Of a DNA stretch of 64,000 bases, positions 33,688 through 44,599 are shown piece by piece. The position numbers and the translations under genes are program-made. The notes beneath the pieces are model-generated. The model saw nothing but the letters and a program-made list of their open reading frames with translations, made no database searches and had not been told where the DNA came from. This stretch comes from Spirometra erinaceieuropaei (taxonomy: Eukaryota > Platyhelminthes > Cestoda > Diphyllobothriidea > Diphyllobothriidae), in contig CACRXP010000393.1 of NCBI GenBank assembly GCA_902702965.1, positions 119,908 to 183,907 of the forward strand. Reading direction: 5' to 3'. The first letter of the stretch is position 1. Every line of letters starts with the position of its first letter.

Positions 33688-34479
33688 CGGTAACAATCGG
33701 GAGATGGCACCCAAAAAAATCCGCCTAACCAAAGCGGCCTGTCTTAAGGGACAGGTGGTAATAGGGGTTTTATTGGTGGCGGCTGGTCATGATGTACGAT
33801 ACTAACCGACAGAAAGACTTATTCGAACAGGTGAATGATCGAAGTTGGCCCGCTCTCCGTTCCGTTATTACAAAATGGATCGCCAAAGGCAGTATAGTGA
33901 TAACGAACGAGTGGAAGGCGTACAATCGTTTCCCCTCAGAAGATTATCTACATTTCTCTGTTAACCACTCAAGCAACTTAAAGGACCCTACCACCGGACT
34001 GCACACCAATGCCATTGAGACATACTGGAGTAGACTGCAAAGGAAATTCCACGAGGGAGGCCCTGTATGTGGTCGAGCTGTTTGGACTCATATGGACAAA
34101 GTACAGTATCGTCTTTGATTAGGCCTCAATGCCATGTATTTGACAGATGCCTGGGAACTGTTCCTGTCCCATGTTGTGCAGACTTATCCTGTTTAAAAGT
34201 GATTTTGTTTTGTAATAAACTGCCGTAATGCGAATGCATGCCGTATATTCAGGTGTACGTGTGTAACGATGGGGAAGGTTGGGTCACAACGACCATCGTC
34301 CATGTAACCTCCTGCGATGTTCGTTCGGCCAGCCCATGTTAGGCCGTCGCGGGAAGTCCAAGTTGTGCGTGAAAGTAGGCCTGCAATTGCTGATATAGGC
34401 TGAAGGCTTTTGAGCCCACTGTTAAAGGTATTATTTCAAGGTTACGGATTTTTTGGGTGCCATCTCCCGATTGTTACCG
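33688..34479 (+). mobile_element. Merlin-type DNA transposon remnant
   Basis: Ends are 35-36-bp inverted repeats: 33688-33723 (CGGTAACAATCGGGAGATGG...) and 34445-34479, nearly exact reverse complements, one differing by an A in the poly-A run. Inside is an ISXO2/IS1595-like transposase fragment, which defines the eukaryotic Merlin superfamily. It is a myosin VI intron insertion. A clear 8-9-bp target duplication was not found; CTCCGA and CTTCGA beside the ends are only suggestive. Confidence 0.75.
33789..34118 (+). pseudogene. Merlin transposase fragment (DDE, IS1595/ISXO2-like)
   Basis: The frame shows SVITKWIAKGSIVITNEWKA, then HFSVNHSSNLKDPTTGLHTN, then AIETYWSRLQRKFHEG. IS1595-like transposases have GS-x-I-x-x-DEW-x-AY, then H-x-x-VNH...F-x-x-x-x-x-G-x-HTN-x-IE-x-x-W. 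The catalytic Asp of DEW is Asn here and the N-terminal catalytic Asp region is absent, so the copy should be inactive. The stop at 34116-34118 breaks a frame that continues (GLNAMYL). Confidence 0.8.
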
Positions 34480-35243
34480 CTTCGACGATGAATTCCTGTA
34501 CGATTTCAAATACTCAGGACAATAGACAAAATTTGCCGTCTCTCAACCATCCCTCTTCTTCTTCTCCTTCACTTATGCACAGGGAACTCGAACATTTGCT
34601 TTCATTCGTGAGAAATAAAAGTGGCTTGCCGCGCTGATCGCCCTCGCTCTGATCGATTCTTCTCCTCTCGCTGCCTCGGCCTTTCAGGGGGTTTGACGGG
34701 CATTTGAGCTGCTTGCATTGTGAATCACCAACCTAGTCGGTTGGTGGTGATTGAGCCTCTGTTTGGGCTTTGTCGATCTGGCGGCCCTTTCGCTTCTTCG
34801 TCGGGTGGGCTGTCTGTGCGGCCTTCTATGTTTTGTGAACGTAATGACGCGAGACTTGGAGACTGCAGGCAGGCCCAGATGCCTATTGACGCAGTTGGCA
34901 TCTAATTACCACGATCCAATTGTTAGCTGTTCTGCCTTTAATTCTCCTCGGCCTAAGATGGTAGCCCCCTGAAAATTGAAGGTATGGCCAGTTTCTGCGA
35001 CGTGCATAGTTACTTAAGAGTTTGGGTCTAACCTCTCTCGGCTTTGTCAGTCTGATCACATCACGTATTTTGATATTATTCCTTATTCACGCATGCCTGT
35101 TTCCAGAACTTGTGTTGTTCGTTTTTTGTCGTACAACATGCTAATGAAATGCTTGGGCTTGATTTGACAACATTTCTCAATTTGTCGATCGCCGCTTCTA
35201 AACTTATTCCCACCTATTGCGATCTCGTATTTTAAAAGTTGGT
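34480..35243 (-). other. Myosin VI intron, unassigned
   Basis: A short stem (AATCACCAACC / GGTTGGTGGTGATT) lies at 34722-34752. The plus ORFs at 34720-34972 are GC-rich and may derive from an old retroelement tail, but I cannot name it. Confidence 0.4.
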
Positions 35244-35525
35244 CAGATGTGATTATGTATCCACACCTGAAGTAAACAGACCCCAGCCACCTGTAATACG
35301 GGACCGATGGTAATAGGGCTTTTTACAGGTGTGGCCGGTGAACGCACAGACGACGAGGTCAAGTAGTTGGATGCAAAAGAAACGATATTGGAAATGCGCG
35401 ATTGTACTTTGAGCGGTTGAGAAGTAGTTGTCCTAACCCCTAACCCTTAACTCTGACCCCTAACCATAACCTCTAGTCCCAACGTCAACATAATTGTTCC
35501 TATCAGGTGGGACTACGTAGCTGCA
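35244..35525 (+). mobile_element. MITE-like element with telomere-like minisatellite, copy A
   Basis: The left end ATGTGATTATGTATCCACACCTGA and the right end (ATCAGGTGGGACTACGTAG) are imperfect inverted repeats. The internal order is CTGTAATACGGGACCG-TGGTAAT, ACGCA-GGACGA, GATTGTACTTTG-G-G-TTGAGAA, then a CCTAACCCCTAACCC array (35434-35480). The same order recurs at 38515-38789. There is no coding capacity. A non-autonomous DNA transposon with an internal variable array is inferred. Confidence 0.7.
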
Positions 35526-35826
35526 TCTTATCGAGAACTTTAAACGACTTCAACAGCTAATACTGTGTACCTTCTGCCCGCTGATTCTTTAGTTATCAAC
35601 CAAGTTTGCATATGTACTAGAAGCGTGCTTGTAGAAAGGACGCTAGGAATGTCAACTCTTGGCTGAATCTTACTTATTTTCATACCTGCATCCCATGCTT
35701 ATTTAATACCTACCGATTCTGTGTGCATATCGGCCCCAGTCTGACTCAAATCAGTGAAATCAAATCCACAAACGAGAGACCAACTGCTCAACAATTGTTC
35801 TTATGCCTTCAGGAAATGTAGCTTAC

Positions 35827-36020
35827 GTTAGCCAATCCAGTGCCTTTGTAGCCATTGAGGTGCTCATATTCGGCCTTCACTTGATCCAATTGCGCCACTA
35901 GTGTTCGCAGCTGGCGCAAGGCGTCAAGTAATTTCTTGTGTTTTTGGCGACACAGCCAGCCTCGCACATATTTCTGCGCCTGAATAATCATTTTTTCGCG
36001 ATAGGCAATTTTCTTTTGAA
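35827..36020 (-). CDS. MYO6: Myosin VI exon: IQ motif and start of lever extension
   Basis: Acceptor CTTTTAAG, donor GTAAGCTA, 194 bp. The first two bases complete a Leu codon with the C left by the exon at 42109. The peptide begins QKKIAYREKMIIQAQKYVRG, then WLCRQKHKKLLDALRQLR. This is the calmodulin-binding IQ motif (IIQAQKYVRGWLCR type) of myosin VI and the first helix of the proximal tail. It is the light-chain-binding part of the lever arm. It leaves in phase 0 after LNGYKGTGLAN. Confidence 0.92.
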
Positions 36021-36579
36021 CTTAAAAGAAAAAACGGAGAACGCGGGAGATAAAAGAGAAGACAAGAATGACATTTGCCGAAAAACTATGGTAACAGGTA
36101 AGTCTTGTTTAATTATTAGGTGCTGCGCGCCTTATGGCCTAGTCGTAATTGCTATTTAAAGTTCATTGTATACGCCAGTTTGTTGAATGAAGGCGCTTGT
36201 ACATTCAGAGCGAAGGATAACCAAACGTTCCTCCCGATATCTTTACGGTAAGAAGTTTATAGCCCGGAAGTCGGAAGCAGGAAGCAAGGCACATAATCCG
36301 TTCTTCAAAAAGGACATATCAGCGAACACTACTTCCAACGAAAGAGGACACTTTTCGTTTGCGGTAAACAAGCAAGCAATCCAAGGCGTACCAATGACGG
36401 CAGAATTAGCATTTAATAGCGGTATGGTGGATAACAAACTGCATTTAGACAATGGGAAATGCATTCTAAATCTTCAAAGGCGGCTCAGTGGCCCAGAGAA
36501 TTTTGCCGAAGTAACACTTCATTTACTGGTATATAGTACGTTAGGTTTCTGGCACCGTTATAGAGAACCGCTGGTAACT
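36021..36579 (-). other. Myosin VI intron, unassigned
   Basis: A 164-codon plus ORF (36187-36681) runs through this region and into the R1 repeat. It has no recognisable domain, and a minus ORF overlaps it. I do not support it as a gene. Confidence 0.4.
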
Positions 36580-36770
36580 TCCTACAGCCGACACTTTTAC
36601 CGTCGTTTTCGACAACATTCACTCTGTTCTGCCCAGCAGGGTGGAGCAGGGATGGTGAATTACGAGAAAATTCGTTTATAGTGATAGCGCCCTTTTCACT
36701 TCCCCCACTTAAGTCTGGTGTCAACACAGAGTCAAGAAGACCGGGGGCAGGCGCGACGTCTTGTGAAGAT
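36580..36770 (+). repeat. Dispersed GC-rich repeat, family R1, copy 3
   Basis: Word order as in 1-260 and 10225-10510: CGTCGTTTTCGACAAC, CAGCAGGGTGGAGCAGGGAT, TTATAGTGATA, GTGTCAACACAGAGTCAAG, AAGACCGGGGGC. Confidence 0.6.
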
Positions 36771-36780
36771 CAATTTCGTG

Positions 36781-37288
36781 ATACTAAAAAATCTCACAAA
36801 CATAAACTTTTTAAAACCGAATAATACCCTTCCATCGAGTATGAAATTGGAGGAAAACATAATGTTCTACCGAATGACCAAACGAATGAATAGTTTTATG
36901 CATTTTTTCCACGAAAGAAAATTGAATTTTTAAGGAAATCAGAAATCAGGGAAAAATGCATACTAATTTAGTATGCACAGTAATGCGTACTAATTAAAAT
37001 AATGAATAGTTTTATGCATGTTTTTTATGAAATATAATTGAATGTTTAAGGACATCGAAAGTCATTGAGAAAAGTGCATGCTATTTAAGAAGTCATTTTT
37101 TGCAGAGTATTGCTTTTTCATCCAGCCGGATGGAATATCGTTCGAAGGCCGGCATCCTGTGGTAGCTGAATTATTATAGAATTATGCTGCGCGATGATTA
37201 GTTTTACAACCCTACTTAATTAATCTTTTTGGAACGAAAATGCATTTCGGAATTTCGGCTGACATTTCATGAGTTAGCCCACCTACTT
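36781..37288 (+). repeat. Dispersed AT-rich repeat family R3, copy with internal duplication
   Basis: Aligns with 7341-7731 over its whole length. It differs by an internal tandem duplication of about 100 bp: ATGAATAGTTTTATGCAT occurs at both 36886 and 37002 with similar following sequence. An 8-bp-arm palindrome GCATACTAATTTAGTATGC lies at the junction (36957-36975). Confidence 0.65.
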
Positions 37289-38514
37289 TAACTGCGTAAA
37301 AAAGCGCATATAGTGAGGCTCAAATAGACTGAGCTACGTTCTGGGGCTAATTTAGGATTTGCGGCCTTCGCTGAGAACTTCCCAGTAAGGCCTTTCCCGA
37401 ATTTGGGAGGGCCAAAAATAGCTGTGTTTCTGATATGCATGCACTGCGCCAAATTCCCGAAAAGCCCACTGTGCGTAGGCGGTCACTGGCTAAGAAATTT
37501 TCAGGCTTCTGCAAATTCGGTTCCTAGAGTGCTCGGGTTGCCAACACGACGTCGAGGTTAGCCAGGCTCTGGCTCTAAATGTAGTTTATTTTTAATTTAA
37601 TCCGAATGAGTTACACATCCGGATGAAGTACGATCCCTATTACGTTTTGCAAATTTTGCAAACCGAGCCCACGTTACCTAATACACAGTTCAGGGGGTAA
37701 CTTTTTAATAGGTATATTCCCAGATTTATCTCTGACTGGCCTTAAGGAATAATGGTGGATTTTAATGTACGCCTCAAAATGAAGGTTCTTGTTAATCAGT
37801 TAATGTATAAAGTCAAATACGTAAGGAAGGGCAGGCGTCCTTTGAGTTGTCTGAACAGTGGATTTGCTCGACAAACTTTGAGACAATCAGAACTTAAATC
37901 CACGTCTGACAGCCATATTTTGTGTTCCGCTACCGCTAACGCACCGTCGACCAGGGTTTAGGACGGTTCGTCTGTCGTGAACAGTGATTTTTAAGCTACT
38001 CCAGGACGTAATGGGTTCAGGGCAGTGACTCGAGCGTGAAGTACTTTAACGTTCTAGGATTTTATGACTTCTTTTTGCTGTTTTATGCCCCTTCTGTCAA
38101 ATGTTTGATATAACTCCGCGTATGATATTAAATTAGATGTTAAAAGCTAAATTTCATTCAAAAAATTTCTGCTGAACTGAACGACTTGCACCGCATCTGC
38201 CGCGCTCTTTCCCCTCACTCATCCCGGCCTGGTAGTAGGGCGAAGATAGACCAATTGGAGACGGATTCAGGCACAGTGGTTAACGAAGTTGGACAGCCTG
38301 TCAACGCGTTCAACACGCAGCCTGGTCCCCCCATAATGTGTCATGTTTCCACGATAAGGGACGATTCGGATCTCACGTGCTAAGAGAGCCAAAAAGTTCA
38401 AATTAATAAGAGTACATTGCGCCTGTCTTCAGTCCACCAATCAGTCGCCCCACATGCACACAGTACTCGCCAAGGGAACCGAGCTACGCCATCAGTTGGC
38501 AATATTCTAAGGAT
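37289..38514 (-). other. Myosin VI intron, unassigned
   Basis: No exon of the required phase and no named repeat recognised. Confidence 0.4.
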
Positions 38515-38789
38515 CAGATGTGATTATGCAGCCACACCTAAGGCAAAAAACCTCTGCCGCCTGTAATACGGGACCGGTGGTAATGGGTAATGCGAAACGC
38601 ATGGACGACCAGATGAAGTAATTGTATGCAAAAGCAAAGCCACTGGGAATACGCGGTTGTACTTTGGGTGATTGAGAAATCGTTTCCCTAATTCCTAACC
38701 CGAACTCCCAACTCTATCCCCTAATCCCTAATCCCAATCCTAACTCCTTACAGTCTTGTGTCCATCAGGTGCGGCTGCATAACCCCATC
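38515..38789 (+). mobile_element. MITE-like element with telomere-like minisatellite, copy B
   Basis: The left end TGTGATTATGCAGCCACACC (38520-38539) and right end AGGTGCGGCTGCATAACCCC (38767-38786) are inverted repeats of about 20 bp with few mismatches. The body follows the order described for 35244-35525. The array CCTAACCCGAACTCCCAACTC...CCCTAATCCC lies at 38692-38755. Confidence 0.75.
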
Positions 38790-39121
38790 GTGCTCTTCTA
38801 AACTCTGACTTTTGGTGCGTTGTGATAGTTTAAAAACGCGTCGAGATCTAACAGAATGATATAAAAAGGGGATGAGGAATGCACCGACTTGAATTGAGGA
38901 TGGAGGAATCTCTCCTCGAACCAGTCCGCATTTCAAAACTTCCAGCAATCTGGTGCTGGAACTAGCCGCAGCAGTGTCGTAAATTTAATCTAGTTCCCGT
39001 GTCAGGTACCAGGTTGTACCAAGGGACATGCACCCAACACACGTGATATGTGCATGCGTTCTGATGTGGAGTGTGTAGGCTAGTGAGGGGCGATGTGGTG
39101 ATGGATTTTGAACTGCGGCAT

Positions 39122-39960
39122 TTACCGCAGCTCTGCTTGGATGCACATATGTCCGAAAAGGTCGATGCGATGGGTGAATGTCCTTGGGCAGTGTAAACAG
39201 GTGAAATGCGCACAACGACTATGTGTTGGGGCTCTTGGCACCGGTATGACACGACAAATTCGCACATTTCCGACCATGCTAGTGCGCGGTGTGAAGGTGT
39301 GATTGTAATTTTGGCATTAATTCCATATTGCTGGTGATGATGATTGACAGAGCGTCTAAAATAGCCTCACCGGCGATGAAGGCTGTGGTGTTGGTCGACA
39401 TTGTCGTGGTCATCGTCACGGAGATTGTGGTAATTGAAGTGAAGGTAGTGAAGGTTGTGGACGTCGTATGGGAGGGAAAAAGTTGCGTCAGGGGGTACTG
39501 GTGGAGGCATTTTCGGAAGTGAAAGATGAAGATGTTGCTTTGGTGTTGCACTGGGTCCTGAGTTGCCAAGCAAGGTCGACATGCGCTCTGAAAGGCCTTT
39601 GCCAGCATGCACAGCATGGACTACTCTGACTGTTTGGGTTGTTGGTCCGTCAGACCTGAGATTCGGTAGTCGCTCTTTTTACCCTGACTTATGTCATCCA
39701 GTGGCCTTAGAAGACGGCTGCTGCAGTCTTCAGTGCGGTTAACCAAATCTGTTGATCCTGAGTGGAGTTTTCCCAGATGGGCGCGTTGATTTGGATGTGC
39801 TTGAGGAAGACTTCAGGGTGTTCTTGTAACATCCATTTCATTCTCCTTATCGGTGGGTACCGACAGCGGCGTTACCTTAGAAGGGTCGGTTGGGTAGGCC
39901 CTCGTCGTTTATCCTTGCGATGGGGACGTTGCATCGTTAATGTATTTACCTAGCACGGCG
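39122..39960 (-). pseudogene. RTE-like non-LTR retrotransposon 3' coding remnant with C2H2 finger
   Basis: The minus strand at 39950-39720 gives a frame with RRMKWMLQEHPEVFLKHIQI, then APIWENSTQDQQIWLTALKT. It resembles the region after the RT domain in cestode RTE-like elements, a RYKD-x-LK-x-x-L-x-x-x-x-I-x-P-x-x-WE-x-x-A-x-x-R-x-x-WR-x-x-V-x-x-G-type pattern. Further on a finger frame reads VIPVPRAPTHSRCAHF, then TCLHCPRTFTHRIDLFGHM and stops at TAA (39124-39122). The last His of the finger is replaced (HMCIQ). The segment between (39290-39620) is a simple-repeat-like Thr/His-rich stretch with frame changes. The C2H2 tail is what I remember from diphyllobothriidean elements. Confidence 0.7.
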
Positions 39961-42108
39961 AACATTTTGAGGACTCCGACTCACCCTAGAACTCGTGTGT
40001 TTGAGATTTTGTCGACTATGCGCATTGTGTGCGTATATAATAGCGTAAGCGTTTCCCTTCTAATCTCATTCTCAGTCAACTTTTCTCGGATAGGACATTG
40101 TTTCATGGGGGGGGGGGAGGAGAGAGAGAAAAGAGAATGAGACTAATCGGGCTAGAGTTTAGTGTTTGGATTACTCACGATAAACGACCAAACACGACTT
40201 CATACTAGGGTTGGCAACTAGTCAACTGATGGGGTAACTCAATTCGACTCAAGGATTATTCGGACTGCGATGTCCACTTCTTAATGCAGACATTGTAGGG
40301 CCCTCACCTACGCAACATTCGAGATCTCCTTCCTGAATGAGGTCTGGTACTCGCAGGGTCGGTGACAAGTTCGTGTGTTGCACGCACAGACGGACGTCGA
40401 TTTTGTCAATCACTGCAGCTGCGTCCATTTCCAGACGTAAAGGTGTTCGAAGAGCATGGTGTATATGCTTATCAATTCGATTTTATTATGAGCAAATTCA
40501 TGGTCAAACCACTGCCGGACCCAGCTCGTGAAATAGCCGTACACCTCGTCGTTATGGACAAATGAACTGTTCTCTGCTGTTCAAAATCGTGCATCTTCTT
40601 TGGTGATATATTTGAGTTAAATCGACTCGTAGTTGCAGCTACCGTGCAGCCTTGCATTCGACATCACGTAAACATTTGCTGCTACCTTCTTAGTCAGGAT
40701 ATTTCCTACTGAAATCAGAAGTGTACATCATAATCATTCGCTTAACAGTCCTGTGAGAGGACACGCAAACGCTATAAATCACTCGGTCTCTAAGCTATAT
40801 TGGGCTTGTTGTACATTAAAGGGCGGCTTTGTGGACTGGAAGATCAATAGGGAATGTCGGCATTTCGACCACTTCCCTTACGTCTGCAAGATCGCTGGTT
40901 TCTTTCATTAGGGCAGCAAAGTTATGAAAAGGGCTTTTAGTGTGAGTTTCATAAAACAAACGCCGATGTAGATTTCATCGATTCTCATACAGCATTAATA
41001 TGCACGAGTTAACTATGGTATGCTTAATGCAGCAAGAAACATGGCCAATGAGTAAATGAATAAAAGAACCTTTGGCTGTCGTATGCAATGGCACACAGCA
41101 TTTATGCATATTCAACGGAAGAGTGGCGAGATATGTAAAAGGGACACGGTTACGTAGAGCGGTCCAAAAGATTCAACATGAAGCCGGACCCCATAAAAAT
41201 TAGCCATTTGGAGCTTTAACTCTTTTTGCCATAAATTTCCCCCTTTCGGAATCCTTGAACAGCGGACTGGTAACTCCTGGAATCACTCAAACTCCTAAGC
41301 CAGGACAATTAAGTTGAATTTAACGATTGTCGACTTTATTCAAATGACATGCTCGTTATTCACAAAGGATATTTCAGAAGACCCCACGGTGGACATTATT
41401 TCTCCCATTCCCAGCTCTATCATTTCTCATTATAAAAGAAATAAAATGGTTGATCGAACCTCGAGTGATATGAATGAGACCTTAAAATCCCGGTCATCGC
41501 TAGAGAATTAGAATTTTTCAACCTCCGCTTAGTGGACCGCAGTGTTTACTCAGTATGATTCACTCTAACAATCCCCTCCGTATTTTATCTGCCTAATAGG
41601 GATGAATTTCAAGCCGTATAAACTCTGTTTATTTGTACTGATCAGAAGATTATTTAGTTCATCCGAACCATCTTCCTCCACTACGGGTTGTTTTTCGAAC
41701 GAGCAGAACAAAATATAGTCTGAAAACTCTCACACATACAGCCAGTGCACCCAAAACTGACAGAACCAATCAGTAAGACACCTTAGAGACAGACAGTTTT
41801 GCCGTTCGTTCGGCTCCTTCTGCTGCTTTATTGATCGTTGTTACAGGCGCCTCCTCCCACCCTGGCGGTTTTTGCTTTGGCCCACAAAAGCTAACGCTGC
41901 AAAAGTACATTTTTTTTCCTATGGCGCTGTCCTCTTGTGGGCACTAAACTCCACATGTACTGCTGGGTGCAGTGGCATGTTGACTGAGTAAACACCTTTA
42001 CCTGGCGTGATCCGACCGAATTTAGCCAAAGTTTCTGTAAGGAAGGCAGTACTATCAGGAGAATGGGGGAGCCAGTGCGAGAAACAAAAAGCCCTGTGAT
42101 AACCTTAC
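39961..42108 (-). other. Myosin VI intron, unassigned
   Basis: Contains a G11 run with a GA-rich follow-up at 40107-40140. Short ORFs at 40337-40565 and 41314-41511 have no context. No phase-compatible exon is needed. Confidence 0.4.
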
Positions 42109-42316
42109 GCTTAATCACGCAAAGAGCTCCGTAGATCGCTTTTCGCCATCTGTAGTGCAAAATCCAGACGCGCACCCGCTCAACCAATTGTGACAGATGT
42201 TCCGGATCCATTCGCAGCAGATCGTCGAATTCGGCAAACTTCCCAGCACGGAAGAATACCTTTGACACGCCGAATTTGTAGTGATCATCATCTATGCCCA
42301 GGGCGTTAAACAGTGC
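42109..42316 (-). CDS. MYO6: Myosin VI exon: converter and class-VI insert 2
   Basis: Acceptor CATTCCCCTTTAG, donor GTAAGG, 208 bp, phase 0 in, phase 1 out. The peptide starts ALFNALGIDDDHYKFGVSKV, then FFRAGKFAEFDDLLRMDPEH, then LSQLVERVRVWILHY. The stretch after FFRAGKFAEFD is the diagnostic myosin VI insert between converter and IQ, which wraps the converter and redirects the lever so the motor moves to the actin minus end. Length and key residues match animal myosin VI. Joined to the previous exon it reads TFLK/ALF, as expected. Confidence 0.95.
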
Positions 42317-43848
42317 CTAAAGGGGAATGAATGCGATCTGACATCCCAAAAAAATAATAAGTAGTAAGAAAGATAACGTAAATTTAGTGTTGCTTTTGGA
42401 AAAAAACACCATCTGAACCTTGTGCAAGACTGGTGGGCATAAAGTGATCATGAAAGTAACAAAAAACAAAGGAGTGTTGTTTAATTTTCACTGTAAAGAA
42501 AAGAAGAAGTTAACGTTTATGTACTACCTGGTGATGCGTTACAAATATTTTAGTTAGACACTCCGGCAAGTTCTCTGAACTCAACAGACTCGAATCCATT
42601 TGATGAGACGCATCAAACAAAGTAACCCAGGCAACTTTGGGCGTACTGATATACCAGATATATTAACATGTCCTTAATTTCAGTCTCAATGGTAGGAAAG
42701 GCCTTACATGTGTTCTCCCCTTGTAGTTTCATTGTCTAAAGTTAGGCATAAGATTTCATTCAGCACAGAGTTCGACTTCTGCACGTTGAATTTCATGTTC
42801 AGCGACAGTGTCAAATTTTGAAGTAGGCAGTGAGGCGGTGTTAGCGACCCCGGACGATCAGCCCACTTGTAACTCCCTCGGTCTGGCAGACTAGCTTAGC
42901 ACCGATCTAATTTACCTGCCTGATAAAATGTATTTTCTTCCTTCTCTCACAGTTGCCGAACATGCTTATTGTTTTTACGCAATAGAAATTGTAGTGCTCC
43001 AATTGAAACTTCTAGTTTTACAGGCGATTCAAAGGTACCTGTATCATCAAAGTTTCCATGGAAAATTTGGTGACATGTAGTGGCCACCCCAACACTCATA
43101 ACTTCAATTTCCTGAATTATTCGCTGGCGCACATACTCTTGGAAGGCCTTATAAAGCTAGCAGCTAGGCCTTCAGTTTACTGATGGAGGACATTAATCCG
43201 TCATTTTAGACATTCTGCCGGAAAAGTCTACCCTACGCCCGGAGCACTGTTCAGGCTTCTCCTTCTCGGTGAGAAACTCGTTAATTAATAGTATTCGAAC
43301 CAGTTTCGCAGAAACAAATGTATGCAATATACTTGTTCAGGATCATCTTGCCTAGCAATCATTCTGATATAAGACATTTTATACCTGCCCGGCGTCTATC
43401 ACTCTAACACGGTTGACTTAAAAAGTTACAGTAATAAGCTGGAAAATTAAATGTTACGGTTTCCGACCGTCATTGATCGTCACAGACTCCAGTGATCAAC
43501 CGACGCAGACGCCAACATCACTGTTTGCTGTTGCGTCCTTCAACCTGCTGATCGTCAATCGAACTCTCGCTGTCTGACACAGCTGCGCACAGCACAGGCA
43601 GGCAACAAAAGCACATAATACACCACTGCAGTTTAACAAACGGTAAGCGCGCTACCATGTCCCAATCAAAGACGCCGAAGACACTTAGTCCGCCTGAAAA
43701 GCGCCTTCCGATGAAGGTCACACAGGCAGACCGGCCAACATGTGCACAGAAAATGCCTTGTGCACGAAGAAGGCAAACTAGACAGCTGCGACTATAACGG
43801 TGGCAAATCAACACATAAAGTACGTGTGATTTACGTTTTTAGATACAA
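42317..43848 (-). other. Myosin VI intron
   Basis: Intron between phase-0 exons. ORFs at 43518-43814 (minus) and 43742-43948 (plus) are unsupported. Confidence 0.45.
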
Positions 43849-43868
43849 ATATATATATATATATATAT
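43849..43868. repeat. (AT)n microsatellite just inside an intron
   Basis: An uninterrupted AT dinucleotide run of about 20 bp, 23 nt inside the intron after the donor at 43890. Confidence 0.9.
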
Positions 43869-43890
43869 CGAATGAAAAGCGTAGACTGAC

Positions 43891-44115
43891 CTTGAGGAAT
43901 GTGCGAGGTTCTAGGCGCTTAAGGTCTTTTGAAAGAAGAGGTTTATAGGCCTCATAGAGTTCAGTAAATTGTGTGCGAGAGGGGAAACCCTTTTCCATCA
44001 GAACAAGCACGTCTGTTAGACCGAAGAAGCGCAGTTGGTCGAGGCAGGATTCGCCTTCGAACTCGTGCGCGGACATCGTGGAGTTCGGTTTAACACAACG
44101 GATGAAATTCGTACC
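43891..44115 (-). CDS. MYO6: Myosin VI exon: actin-binding edge and SH1-helix region
   Basis: Acceptor AATTTTCTAG, donor GTCAGT, 225 bp, phase 0 at both ends. It opens with GTNFIRCVKPN, the conserved FIRC-x-KPN block. It continues HEFEGESCLDQLRFFGLTDV, then LVLMEKGFPSRTQFTELYE and ends RLEPRTFLK. In myosin VI the SH2/SH1 region usually reads QLQCSG-x-x-x-VLDLM. Here the SH1-type Cys is Phe (QLRFFG), while a Cys appears four residues before the Gln-Leu pair. The GYPSR-type block is kept as GFPSR. The substitution is unusual and worth checking against other cestodes. Confidence 0.94.
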
Positions 44116-44599
44116 CTAGAAAATTAAGGAGATCAAACAGAACTCCTAAGAATACTCTTTAGGTAGCGGTTAAGTATTTGCGCGGGGTAGAGAAAAAAAC
44201 CATGGAGAACTGCTTATGATATTTTTATGAGTGTCGTTCGATAGAGTTTTTGGTCGGCCCTCCGTCGGCAGGATGACATTCGTTGACCTGTGTCGTCGCA
44301 CCCAAATGACGGCGCTGCCAAACTGTCTGCACTGTTTTATTATTCTGCATCTTCCACATGTAATTCTTCAGTAAGAGGAAAGTTCATTTTTAGAAAAAGG
44401 ATTGGCACAGGCAGCAGTAAGGGAATAAAAATGCTGGAGATATCGTTAAATGGAATGCATACGTCTGCCAGTAAAGCAGGATTGTTGAAATGCTGATTTA
44501 TTTGTCAAACAAGAGTTAGCATCTACCTAGCCCACGCATATACTTAGTCCCTGTCATTTTCTACATTTAAGTTCCCATCAATAATTAGGATGGTTCATA
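44116..44599 (-). other. Myosin VI intron
   Basis: Nothing recognised apart from short ORFs without context. Confidence 0.45.

Noticed and set aside
36187..36681. 164-codon plus-strand ORF
   Set aside because: No recognisable domain, a competing ORF on the other strand, and its 3' part runs through dispersed repeat R1. No splice or expression support.
39279..39617. Thr/Ser-rich 112-codon minus ORF
   Set aside because: It is the simple-repeat-like spacer of the RTE-like element between its WE-x-x-type segment and the zinc finger, with frame changes. It is not a separate gene.
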